From Candidatus Bathyarchaeota archaeon (GTDB lineage: Archaea > Thermoproteota > Bathyarchaeia > Bathyarchaeales > Bathycorpusculaceae), in the NCBI GenBank assembly GCA_026014485.1, contig JAOZIE010000001.1, positions 65,336 to 129,335 of the forward strand: a stretch of DNA of 64,000 nt, given 5' to 3'. Shown here one piece after another: positions 26,469-34,179 of the stretch. Position numbers and translations under genes: made by a program. How positions within the stretch are numbered: position 1 is the stretch's first letter; each line of letters starts with the position of its first letter. The notes under the pieces were generated by a model. The model ran no database searches. It had not been told where the DNA came from and saw only the letters and a list, made by a program, of their open reading frames with translations.

Positions 26469-27241
26469 CCGCAGAACTGCATGTGGGCACGATGGGCTGG
26501 AGCTACAGCTTCTGGAAAGGCAACTTCTACCCCAAGGAATTGGCGTCGAAGGATTTTCTGGCGTATTACGCGAAGCATTTGGGCACGGTGGAGGTGGACA
26601 GCACCTTCTACCGCATCCCCCGAACACAAACCATAACAGAGTGGCATCAGCAAACGCCCAACGGCTTTTTGTTCTCGCTCAAGTTCCCCCAGAAAATCAC
26701 CCACATCAAAATGCTCCAGAACTGCGAAGAAGAAACCCAAGTTTTCCTTGAACGCGCCGACTTGCTGGGGGAAAAACTGGGGGTTTTGCTGCTTCAGTTT
26801 CCGCCGATGTTTAGGCAGCGGCATTTCCCGCTTTTAGCTGCTTACCTGAAGGCTCTGCCGAAACGGTATCGTTACGCCGTGGAAGTGCGAAACAAGTCCC
26901 TGCTCACCAAAGAACTCTATGGGCTTCTGAAAGAGCAGGGTGTAGCGTTGGTTTGGGTGGACGCCGCCAAAATGCCTCTTGCAGCGGAGGTTACCGCGGA
27001 TTTTTTGTATGTGCGTTGGGAAGGCGACCGCAAAGCAGTCATGGGAACCACAGGCAAAACCGAAACCGACCGAGCCAAAGAAATTCAGGTATGGACGAAG
27101 CGGGTGCAGCCGTTCTGGGAAAAGCATATACCTGTTTTCGGCTACTTCAGCAAATACTACTCGGGAAACCCAACAGGCGACGCTCAAGAATTCCTAAAAC
27201 AAGCCCATCTGTTGGCTTCGCCGCGTCAAGAAGCCTTATAA
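26441..27241 (+). CDS. DUF72 (YecE-like) TIM-barrel protein
   Basis: 266 aa. Family motifs: VGTMGWSYSFWKGNFYP, EVDSTFYRIP, FLFSLKFPQKITH, LLLQFPPMF, YAVEVRNKSLL and the C-terminal VFGYFSKYYSGN. The enzyme activity of the family is unknown. TTG at 26441 lies inside the ligase gene, with GGTGA upstream; the conserved part begins about 13 residues in, so a GTG at 26482 could also be used. Overlap with the NHEJ ligase suggests that DUF72 belongs to the repair operon, perhaps acting on damaged ends; that link is inference. Confidence 0.92.
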   Translation: MADAQSQRLAAELHVGTMGWSYSFWKGNFYPKELASKDFLAYYAKHLGTVEVDSTFYRIPRTQTITEWHQQTPNGFLFSLKFPQKITHIKMLQNCEEETQVFLERADLLGEKLGVLLLQFPPMFRQRHFPLLAAYLKALPKRYRYAVEVRNKSLLTKELYGLLKEQGVALVWVDAAKMPLAAEVTADFLYVRWEGDRKAVMGTTGKTETDRAKEIQVWTKRVQPFWEKHIPVFGYFSKYYSGNPTGDAQEFLKQAHLLASPRQEAL

Positions 27242-27243
27242 AG
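27236..27243 (+). promoter_or_regulatory. TATA box of the zinc-ribbon gene
   Basis: TTATAAAG overlaps the stop codon of the DUF72 gene and lies about 32 nt before the ATG at 27275. This predicts a nearly leaderless transcript and marks the end of the NHEJ operon. Confidence 0.5.
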
Positions 27244-27274
27244 CAACTGTAGATACCCTTGAAAAGTGATTAAC

Positions 27275-27955
27275 ATGCCTTACTGCGAAAAATGTGGCGC
27301 TGAAGTAAACGCCGACTCAAACTTCTGCCGTAACTGTGGCGCACCCCAAAACAAAACGCCAGTTCAAGCACCAGCCGCGGCTCCTCAACCAACCCCTGTT
27401 CAGAATGTCACCCCAGCACCAGCGCAGGCACCTGCCCAAGCTGCTGATTCGGAACCCGTTTTAGGTGTGTTGCTGCTTAGAAAGCCTAAGTCGTTTGGGC
27501 GATACGATACCTTCACGGGAGTCGTTACGGCTCAGAGGCTGATTTTTGCTCAAATGACCAATGACATGCTTAAAGACGCCATACAGCAAGCCCGTGACCA
27601 AGCCAAAGCGGAAGGCAAAGGCTTCTGGGGTCAATGGGGCGACCAGATGAAAGCGTCGTTTGGCTACACGCAAAGGTACCTGTCGATGGCGCCTTCTGCC
27701 GCGTTAGCTGAAACAGCGGGCAACTTTGACGTAAAACACGGTGCCGTGCGGGAAGTTAAGCTGAAACTCAAAGACGTCAACCAAGGAAACATGGAAAGCC
27801 ACGAGTTCGAACTGGAAATCCAATCCGCCGCGGGAAAATTTGGGTTCCGCATGGACGAAAACAAAGACTGCGTGCAGCTTCTAAAGCAGGTGTACGGCGA
27901 ACGCGTCAAGATGCCCCGAGGCTACTTTGGGCACGGCTTCAAAATCGGGTTCTAA
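27275..27955 (+). CDS. Zinc-ribbon protein with Pro/Ala linker and C-terminal beta-rich domain
   Basis: 226 aa. An N-terminal double-CxxC zinc ribbon (YCEKCGAE, FCRNCGAPQ) is followed by a Pro/Ala/Gln linker (about 30-62). A domain of about 150 residues follows (VLGVLLLRKPKSFGRYDTFT, VREVKLKLKDVN), which looks like a PH- or GRAM-like beta sandwich; this is an impression only. There are no membrane helices. The start is ATG at 27275; a GTG three codons earlier is possible. Such zinc-ribbon plus PH-like proteins are widespread in archaea, with unknown function. Confidence 0.8.
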   Translation: MPYCEKCGAEVNADSNFCRNCGAPQNKTPVQAPAAAPQPTPVQNVTPAPAQAPAQAADSEPVLGVLLLRKPKSFGRYDTFTGVVTAQRLIFAQMTNDMLKDAIQQARDQAKAEGKGFWGQWGDQMKASFGYTQRYLSMAPSAALAETAGNFDVKHGAVREVKLKLKDVNQGNMESHEFELEIQSAAGKFGFRMDENKDCVQLLKQVYGERVKMPRGYFGHGFKIGF

Positions 27956-27973
27956 ACCCGCCTCTTTCCTTTT

Positions 27974-28414
27974 TTAGTTTTTTCGGGTAAGGTATTGTTT
28001 TCGGATTTGCGGAGTCAGCAAGTACAGCATCAGCAAAATACTGTACGGTATCTCGCCTAACCCTGCAACTTTCGGAATCCCTGGGATGCTTGGCAAAGCC
28101 AGCAGCGTCAAAGAATCCGCAATGATTATGAATAATGCCACGGCAACGGTTCCCAGCCAGCCCCAGCTTTTCTGAAGCCAAAGTCCCGTTGTAAAAAGCA
28201 AGGTTGACGCGCCAAAGCTGATTGTGTAGATGCTGTAAATTGCGGTTGAAGACGGGGACCCCAAAAAGGCGAGGGTATCCTGCGCTGAGAGCAGCCAGAA
28301 ACCGAACCCGACATGGACGAATCCGATTAGGAGTTGGACAGCAACCAAAACCAGCACGCCCAATGTTCTGCCCTTGTAGTTGAGTGGCATCCGTGTGGTT
28401 CCCATTTTGCTCAT
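27974..28414 (-). CDS. Four-helix membrane protein (DUF4383-like layout)
   Basis: 146 aa with hydrophobic segments at about residues 16-42, 55-75, 83-105 and 120-138. The layout and motifs such as GFVHVGFGFWLL recall small integral membrane families, but I cannot assign one firmly. The ATG at 28414 is chosen; a GTG two codons earlier is possible. It is convergent with the zinc-ribbon gene, separated by 18 nt that are T-rich on both strands. Confidence 0.7.
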   Translation of the reverse strand: MSKMGTTRMPLNYKGRTLGVLVLVAVQLLIGFVHVGFGFWLLSAQDTLAFLGSPSSTAIYSIYTISFGASTLLFTTGLWLQKSWGWLGTVAVALFIIIADSLTLLALPSIPGIPKVAGLGEIPYSILLMLYLLTPQIRKQYLTRKN

Positions 28415-28495
28415 CGCCACATCAACTGGGCTAACTGTGCTTTATCTCGTTTTCCGTGGGCAACAAAAGAGCAGGAAAGAAAAAGCTGCGGTTTG

Positions 28496-28933
28496 TTATA
28501 CGAAGTTGAGTTCGAAGCTTATCGGGACGTTTTCGCCCCATGACTGCCGTAGCGGACAAATCTTCTGCGCCATGCCATAGACGGTGGTGGCTTTTTTTCG
28601 GTCGTGTTCGGTGTCGTTTTCCAGCCTGACCTCCATCACGAAGTGCACGTCGGTGAAAATCAGTTTCTCCATGCCCTCCACGTTCATTTTCACTTCCGCT
28701 TTGGTGGCGAGGTTTTTCAATCCGAGTTGGCTGTTTTTGGCGATTAACAGGAACAGTGTGTTCATGCAGGATGCCAACGCCGCGGCGAAAATCTCTTCGG
28801 GAACACAGAAGCCTTCTTTGCCGCCAAACGACGGAGGCGGGCTGACGGTGGCTATGTGTTTGCCTTTCACGGACAAGTCGCATTCGGTGCCGCTTTTCCA
28901 AGTGGCGGTTCCTTCAAAATTCATTTCTGGCAT
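28496..28933 (-). CDS. OsmC/Ohr family peroxiredoxin-like protein
   Basis: 145 aa. The two redox cysteines are visible in ALASCMNTLF and KICPLRQS, with the family order of N-terminal beta strands, central helix with the first Cys, and second helix with the second Cys. OsmC proteins reduce organic hydroperoxides using thiols. ATG at 28933 is chosen because AAGGTG lies 6 nt upstream and a TATA element (tctatataag) just before that. It is divergent from the Rieske protein gene. Confidence 0.92.
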   Translation of the reverse strand: MPEMNFEGTATWKSGTECDLSVKGKHIATVSPPPSFGGKEGFCVPEEIFAAALASCMNTLFLLIAKNSQLGLKNLATKAEVKMNVEGMEKLIFTDVHFVMEVRLENDTEHDRKKATTVYGMAQKICPLRQSWGENVPISFELNFV

Positions 28934-29058
28934 AAAAAACACCTTATATAGAATAATGAATCAACAGGCAGATTTAACAGTTACGGCAGCATGACAGGCA
29001 ACGGTTTTATCTTTGAATCACCATAGAATACAACGGTTTTTGGAGGTGAACAAACCAA

Positions 29059-29364
29059 ATGACACTTGTCAACGTGGCTCTTGCCGCGGATATGAAACCT
29101 AACCAGATGAAAGCCGTCAAAATCAACGACAAATCCATCCTGCTTGTGAACCTTGAAGGCGCCTACTACGCCATCGGAGATAAATGTACCCACAGGGGAT
29201 GCAGCCTCTCCAAAGGCAAACTCGAAGGCGAAATGGTGCAGTGCCCCTGCCACAAATCAAAGTTCAACGTTAAAACAGGCGAAGTAGTTGGGGGACCCGC
29301 CAAGGCTGCTGAGCCCAAATACGAAGTTAAAGTTGAAGACGGAAAACTCTTCATAAACGCATAA
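29059..29364 (+). CDS. Rieske-type [2Fe-2S] ferredoxin
   Basis: 101 aa soluble Rieske domain. Cluster ligands are in CTHRGCSLS (Cys, His) and QCPCHKSKF (Cys, His), the C-x-H and C-x2-H pattern. It resembles NirD/ArsA-type or dioxygenase ferredoxins. TTTGGAGGTGAAC is a strong ribosome site. It is a single gene between OsmC and a VOC protein, all small redox or detoxification genes, so it may carry electrons in stress defence; this is inference. Confidence 0.95.
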   Translation: MTLVNVALAADMKPNQMKAVKINDKSILLVNLEGAYYAIGDKCTHRGCSLSKGKLEGEMVQCPCHKSKFNVKTGEVVGGPAKAAEPKYEVKVEDGKLFINA

Positions 29365-29387
29365 ACCCCTGCGGAAACAGCTGAATG

Positions 29388-29777
29388 TTAGCTTCGTTGA
29401 ATCAACTCGATGAGGGTGCCGTCTGGGTCTTCCACGAAGGCAATCAGGTTACCCGTCGGAGTCAGCCTGAAAGGCTCGTCGGTTATGGTGACGCCAGCCG
29501 CACGCATCGCCTCAAGGGTTTTGTTCATGTCTTTAACTTCGAAGGCTAAATGGTCAAACACGCGGTCTTCGTAGTCAGCTTGAATGAACCGTTTCTGGTC
29601 ACGGTAACACGTCAACTCAACCGCGGCGCCCTCAGAGTCAGGGTTCTGCAGAAAAGCAATTTCCGAGTTGGTTTGAGCGATTTCTCGGCGGCGGACAAGC
29701 TTGAGCCCAAGCAGTTTAGTGTAGAACTCGATTGAGCGGTCCATGTTGCTGGTTCGAACGCTGGCGTGAACAAACAT
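29388..29777 (-). CDS. VOC superfamily protein (glyoxalase I-like)
   Basis: 129 aa with two beta-alpha-beta-beta-beta units. The N-terminal VHASVRTSNMDRSIEFYTKL and GLKLVRRREI match lactoylglutathione lyase-like proteins. HLAFEVKDMNKTLEAM and FVEDPDGTLIELIQ form the second half. Metal ligands would be the first His, the His of HLAFEV and the Glu of LIELI. Many archaeal members are annotated as glyoxalase without evidence; methylmalonyl-CoA epimerase is an alternative, though the LVRRRE segment favours glyoxalase. Confidence 0.9.
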   Translation of the reverse strand: MFVHASVRTSNMDRSIEFYTKLLGLKLVRRREIAQTNSEIAFLQNPDSEGAAVELTCYRDQKRFIQADYEDRVFDHLAFEVKDMNKTLEAMRAAGVTITDEPFRLTPTGNLIAFVEDPDGTLIELIQRS

Positions 29778-29931
29778 GCTTTTTCCTCCTACTAAGCCTT
29801 TGACTGAATCTGCTTTAAAGAATCTTGCGTCTAAAAGGCGGCTACGAACCTTAGTTTTGGCGGTAAACCAAGAAATAGACTTAAATCTGCCTTTCTGTCC
29901 CTTGCTGAAGGTAAGGTCAGCGGACTAAGTT

Positions 29932-30927
29932 ATGTCGAATATTCATATTATTGAAACTAACAAGCTTACGTGTTCATTCAATGGCTTAAAAGCAGTGGAT
30001 AATCTAGACGTAACCGTGGATTCAGGGGAAATTTTTGGGTTGCTGGGTCCCAACGGGGCAGGCAAAACCACTACCATCAGCATGCTCTGCACTATCCTGA
30101 AGCCTACAGGCGGCTACGCCAAAGTGAACGGTTATGACATCGTTAAAGAAGCCATGCAGGTTCGCCGAAGCATCGGCATCGTTTTTCAGGACCCAAGCAT
30201 AGATGACCGCCTCACGGGTAGAGAGAACCTGTACATGCACGCAAACCTCTTTGGGGTTCCTTCAAGCGAGCAGAAGCAACGCATAGACAGCATTCTTAAG
30301 CTGGTGGAGTTGGAGGATCGCGCAGACGACTTGATGCGGACATACAGTGGAGGCATGAGGCGTAGGCTGGAGTTGGGACGCGGCTTAATCCACTACCCAA
30401 AGGTGCTGTTTCTGGATGAACCCACCGTCGGCTTGGACCCGCAAACCCGCGACCACATCTGGAAATACATCAAAGAACTCAAAAACACCCACGACATAAC
30501 CATCGTTTTAACCACGCACTACATGGATGAAGCCGAGAGGCTGTGTGACCGCATCGGCATCATGGACCACGGCAAAATAATCGCGTTGGATACGCCGTCT
30601 AAGCTGAAGGAGACGTTGGAAGGCGACGTGATTACGGTGAAAGCCGCCCAAATTGATGAGCTCACCGCGTTGCTTGCGGAGAAGTTGGGGCTCATGCAAA
30701 GCGTAATCGTTGACGGCGCCTTGGAGATTACAGTGCGGGGTGGAAGAGCCATTATGCCGCGTATCATGGAGGTTGCGGCTGACAACAAAATCTTCATAGA
30801 CTCAATTCTTCTGCGGGAACCAAATCTGGAAGATGTTTTCCTGCATTATACAGGTAGAAACATACGTGCGGATAACACCCGAGAGCTCCATGGGTTTGCG
30901 GCTATTCAACGGAGGAAGATACGTTGA
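29932..30927 (+). CDS. ABC transporter ATP-binding protein (DrrA-like)
   Basis: 331 aa. Walker A GPNGAGKTTT, Q-loop VFQDPSID, signature YSGGMRRRLELG, Walker B VLFLDEPTVGLD and switch His in LTTHYMDEAE are all present. The C-terminal 100 residues form the DrrA-type accessory domain (EDVFLHYTGRNIR). Such proteins energise export of drugs or lipids. It overlaps its permease by 4 nt. Confidence 0.95.
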   Translation: MSNIHIIETNKLTCSFNGLKAVDNLDVTVDSGEIFGLLGPNGAGKTTTISMLCTILKPTGGYAKVNGYDIVKEAMQVRRSIGIVFQDPSIDDRLTGRENLYMHANLFGVPSSEQKQRIDSILKLVELEDRADDLMRTYSGGMRRRLELGRGLIHYPKVLFLDEPTVGLDPQTRDHIWKYIKELKNTHDITIVLTTHYMDEAERLCDRIGIMDHGKIIALDTPSKLKETLEGDVITVKAAQIDELTALLAEKLGLMQSVIVDGALEITVRGGRAIMPRIMEVAADNKIFIDSILLREPNLEDVFLHYTGRNIRADNTRELHGFAAIQRRKIR

Positions 30928-31694
30928 GTCAAGCCCGCGGATTATACACGCTTTGGCTACGGGAAGTCAAACGCTTCCTGCGGGACCGCACACGCGTCAT
31001 CAGCAGCTTTGTTCAACCCATCCTGTGGCTGGTGATTTTCGGCGCAGGCTTTGGCATGCACTTTTCCATCCCAGGCATCAACTACCAGCAGTACCTGTTC
31101 CCAGGCATCATCGGACAGACCCTGCTGTTCACATCCATGTTCATGGGCATCTCCGTCATATGGGACCGCGAATTCGGATTCATGAAAGAAATCATGGTGG
31201 CGCCCATTTCGCGTTTCTCGCTTTTCCTAGGCAAAATGCTTGGCGACAGCTCCGACGCGCTAATTCAAGGCATAATTGTGCTGGTTATAGGTACAGTGCT
31301 GGGCATAAGCGTGAACCCAATGGGTTTCCTGCTGATTTTACCCATCATGCTACTCATAACCTTCGGCTTAGTCAGCATAGGACTAATAATCGCCAGCTTC
31401 ATGGGCAGCCTAGAAAGCTTTGGCGCCATCCAGACCTTCATAAACCTGCCAATTTTCTTCCTAAGCGGCGCATTATTCCCCGTAAATGGTCCACTGGCTC
31501 AGGGGGTCCCAGGCTGGATGCAGACAGCATCAGTGTTTAACCCGTTAACTTACGGAGTGGACGCGTTACGGCAAGCGCTCTTAGGCGGGTCGTACGTGGC
31601 TCTTCAGCCGCTGTGGGTAAACATAACCGTGATTTGCGGTTTTGACATCGCAATGATTGCAGTCGGCACATGGGCATTCACCCGAATGAAATAG
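30924..31694 (+). CDS. ABC-2 type permease (DrrB-like)
   Basis: 256 aa with six membrane helices. The cytoplasmic N-terminus LYTLWLREVKRFLRDRTRV, the conserved loop WDREFGFMKEIMVAPISR and the ending FNPLTYGVDALRQ are diagnostic of the ABC-2 DrrB family. The TTG start overlaps the TGA of the ATPase gene. Together they form a two-gene exporter of unknown substrate. Confidence 0.95.
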   Translation: MSQARGLYTLWLREVKRFLRDRTRVISSFVQPILWLVIFGAGFGMHFSIPGINYQQYLFPGIIGQTLLFTSMFMGISVIWDREFGFMKEIMVAPISRFSLFLGKMLGDSSDALIQGIIVLVIGTVLGISVNPMGFLLILPIMLLITFGLVSIGLIIASFMGSLESFGAIQTFINLPIFFLSGALFPVNGPLAQGVPGWMQTASVFNPLTYGVDALRQALLGGSYVALQPLWVNITVICGFDIAMIAVGTWAFTRMK

Positions 31695-31847
31695 CACAAG
31701 CCCCTGTAGAGAAAACAGCAAAGGCGCCTAAAAGCAGGCTGCTTTCCTGTTCCCCCCTTTTCCTTTGCTCTGTCGCGTGTTCAGGCGTCTTTTCAGGTCA
31801 AAAACCCTTTAAGCAGAGTCAACCATAATAATATGTGGTGATGAATG

Positions 31848-32147
31848 ATGCTTTTTAGAAGAATACGGCGCTTAATTTCACTCGCGGCTATTGGAGCTGT
31901 CGGGTCAATCGTGATTTTGTTCAACCCAGCCTACATTACGCTGGCTATGTTCAGCATGCTGGTCATACTTATGATAGCAAGAAACATGAACTTCTACAAG
32001 ATAGCTATGATGCTAAAGCGGTACGCGCGGGAAGCTTCAAAACTTCGGTCAGAAATCCACCTGAGACTCCACACGGGATTCAAAGACTACAGCACCACGC
32101 TGGATGACCAAACGCGAGCGGGCAAAACCACAGGGTACGTTCGATAA
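31848..32147 (+). CDS. Small membrane protein of unknown function
   Basis: 99 aa. A basic N-terminus (FRRIRRLIS) is followed by two closely spaced hydrophobic segments (about 12-30 and 32-50) and a charged cytoplasmic C-terminus. Three in-frame or near ATGs cluster at the start; GGTG lies just upstream. No family is recognised. Confidence 0.6.
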   Translation: MLFRRIRRLISLAAIGAVGSIVILFNPAYITLAMFSMLVILMIARNMNFYKIAMMLKRYAREASKLRSEIHLRLHTGFKDYSTTLDDQTRAGKTTGYVR

Positions 32148-32328
32148 GCAACAGTCCACTCACCAGTTCGCACCCTTGCTTTGCTTGGGGAATTAGCAGT
32201 TGACCAAAAGCTATCAGTGAGAACGCTGATTTTGACGGGAGCAACGGGAATCTAGCGGCAGCCGCTTGGAACAAACAAAAAGGCGCCGATTCGGCAACTC
32301 AAAAGAAAAGGTGAAGCCGCTTTTGCGG

Positions 32329-32613
32329 TTACTTGTTGGTCAGTTCATTAATTTGCTGTTCCATCATGTGTCCACGGCAGTAAACCAAAGCTGTCTTTAC
32401 GCCGGGCACATTCAGGGCAGCGGTTTTGATGTCAGTGGCGAGCCTAAATGCGATGGGGCAGAAAGGGCTAGTGGGAACAAATTCGACCCTGACAACTCCT
32501 GGTTCGTCCTCTTTCACCGCAGTTATCATATGCATTTCAGCAAAGCTTTGTCCCGTCTCGGGGTCTTGAACCTTGCCAACTTCTCCGCGGACTTCATCTT
32601 CAAGTGCCGTCAT
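32329..32613 (-). CDS. DUF59 (MIP18-like) iron-sulfur assembly protein
   Basis: 94 aa. EVGKVQDPETGQSFAEMHMI is the usual N-terminal DUF59 motif, in which the cysteine and Asp-Pro region vary; FVPTSPFCPIAFRLATDIK supplies the conserved Cys for cluster or target binding. MIP18/SufT-type proteins help deliver Fe-S clusters to apo-proteins. ATG at 32611-32613 follows GGGGAAGG. It is divergent from the HIT gene. Confidence 0.88.
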   Translation of the reverse strand: MTALEDEVRGEVGKVQDPETGQSFAEMHMITAVKEDEPGVVRVEFVPTSPFCPIAFRLATDIKTAALNVPGVKTALVYCRGHMMEQQINELTNK

Positions 32614-32724
32614 GAACCTTCCCCGTGATTTTCTTCTTTTGGTGATATTGGCGGGGCAACAAATATAAAACTGTTGCAATCGCCTTATGCCTATTGAACA
32701 TGCATTGTTAACAGGGGAAAACGT

Positions 32725-33138
32725 ATGAGTGAGAGCTGCATTTTCTGCAAAATCGTCCGTAAAGAAGCACCCGCCGCCGTCGTCTACGAGGACGAGCAGA
32801 TTTTGGCATTCATGGATATCCGACCCGTTAGTGAAGGGCACACTCTTGTCATTCCTAAGCAGCACTGTGAAGACATCTTTGACACGCCCCAAGACCTGTT
32901 GGCGGCTACCCATAGAGTCACCCAGAAAATTGCATCTGCAGCAAAAAAAGCTACAAACGCCGATGGCATAAGCATTGTCCAGCAGAATGGGGTAGCAGCG
33001 GGACAAGACATTTTCCATTTGCATGTTCACATTATCCCACGGTTTCAAGGTAGACCGATGCCCCGTTTTGAAGATTTGACGGTGGTTGACAGAGAGGTAT
33101 TGAACAGGACCGCTGAAAGGGTAAAACAGTACGTGTAG
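32725..33138 (+). CDS. HIT family (histidine triad) hydrolase
   Basis: 137 aa, Hint-type nucleotide phosphoramidase or nucleotidyl hydrolase. N-terminal zinc-type CIFCKIV, then the EGHTLVIPKQH segment, GQDIFHLHVHIIPRF with the HxHxH triad. It belongs to the Hint branch and acts on AMP-lysine-type adducts or related nucleotides. It is a single gene. Confidence 0.96.
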   Translation: MSESCIFCKIVRKEAPAAVVYEDEQILAFMDIRPVSEGHTLVIPKQHCEDIFDTPQDLLAATHRVTQKIASAAKKATNADGISIVQQNGVAAGQDIFHLHVHIIPRFQGRPMPRFEDLTVVDREVLNRTAERVKQYV

Positions 33139-33459
33139 TTCGCGAAGTTAATGGCTAAACGTTTTTTTGTGTTTTTTTGGCGTTTTCAGTAGTTGTTTAG
33201 TTGCTGTTTTGCCGTTTTGTGTATGTTTGTTGTACAGTTTGTTTTTGTATGTTGATTACGTATCTTGAATCGTGCTTTTCGTTAGTGTTTAGGCTTTGAG
33301 TATGTTTAGGATGCGTGTTTGTGGGGGTTTGGGTATGTTTTGTTATGCTTGGGTTATGTGTATAGGTTTATATTGCTCTTTATAGAGTATAAAGACGTAA
33401 TATATGTCTGAAAAAGACACATTGTACACCTGTAGAACAGAACAACAGGAGACAAAACC
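33139..33459. promoter_or_regulatory. G/T-rich tract and padR promoter with several inverted repeats
   Basis: 33160-33370 is strongly G/T-rich on the plus strand, with no gene on either strand. Then CTTTATA-gag-TATAAAG (33378-33394) forms a perfect palindrome over the TATA region. Alternating half sites follow: AGAC (33393), GTCT (33406) and AGAC (33415). TGTACA at 33424-33429 is itself palindromic, and GTAGAACAG (33432-33440) is the exact complement of a sequence in the 5812-5827 palindrome. This suggests autoregulation by PadR. Confidence 0.55.
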
Positions 33460-33867
33460 GTGACAAAGAACTATCAAAAAGAGATCCAAACAAAACTCAC
33501 CAAAGGGCTACTCGACATGATCATCCTGCAATTCCTCGACCAAGAACCCATGCACGGATACCAACTCATCACAAAAATCCGCAAAGGCTTCGGCGTTTAC
33601 TTCGGACCAAGCACAGTTTACCCTCTACTTGGCGCTTTGGAAAAGAAAGGCTACATAACAAGCGCCTGGAACATGGAAACCGAAAGACCACGAAAAGTCT
33701 ATTCGCTCACCAAAGAAGGCGAAACAGTGCTGAATTTCACAGAAGGTTCCCTGAACCTAATATGCAGAACCCTGTCCAACGACACTAAAACCAAAATCGA
33801 ATCAATCCCAGTCAACTCCACAGACCTACAAATCCCAAAGAAACCCTTCGAGTACGCTTCAATCTGA
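33460..33867 (+). CDS. PadR family transcriptional regulator
   Basis: 135 aa. The wing and recognition helix are visible: LLDMIILQFLDQEPMHGYQL, FGPSTVYPLLGALEKKGYI and RPRKVYSLTKEGE are diagnostic of PadR. The C-terminal region is short, as in the PadR-s1 type, with a Pro/Lys tail. Start GTG with CAGGAG 8 nt upstream. PadR repressors bind small molecules or sense stress and usually control an adjacent exporter; here no exporter is adjacent, and the palindromes upstream suggest self-control. Confidence 0.93.
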   Translation: MTKNYQKEIQTKLTKGLLDMIILQFLDQEPMHGYQLITKIRKGFGVYFGPSTVYPLLGALEKKGYITSAWNMETERPRKVYSLTKEGETVLNFTEGSLNLICRTLSNDTKTKIESIPVNSTDLQIPKKPFEYASI

Positions 33868-33903
33868 GCAACCAACAGAAAAAAGCTGCATCAAGCTGCC
33901 AGA

Positions 33904-34077
33904 CTACGGTCTGACACATTCAGCTTTCGGTCTGTAGGGCCTTTTGGTTGTCCGCCTGCGCTTATGGTATGCGCACTCGGTTACCCGCATCAGTAGCCAA
34001 CCTTTATCTTGGTAGATGCAGCCGCATGGCAGCTTCATAAGGTTGCTTTTTTGTGGAGTTTTTTGCGGTTTACTCAT
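33904..34077 (-). CDS. Microprotein of 57 aa with CGC...CxxH zinc-type motif
   Basis: A short gene. It encodes MSKPQKTPQKSNLMK, then LPCGCIYQDKGWLLMRVTEC and AYHKRRRTTKRP, ending KAECVRP. The CGC and C-x2-H pattern with a beta hairpin between them is typical of small zinc-binding proteins of archaea and phages. A purine-rich ribosome site, GGAAGGAAAGA, precedes the ATG by a few bases. The strongly basic tail suggests nucleic acid binding. Function is unknown. It lies between padR and the dockerin-like gene. Confidence 0.65.
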   Translation of the reverse strand: MSKPQKTPQKSNLMKLPCGCIYQDKGWLLMRVTECAYHKRRRTTKRPYRPKAECVRP

Positions 34078-34179
34078 GTCTCTTTCCTTCCAAGGTTCAA
34101 AGTTTGCGGGGAGTATAATTTACGGAGTATAAACATAAAAGTTCTCTTAAATAAAAAAGGAGTAGGGTTAAGACGGTTT

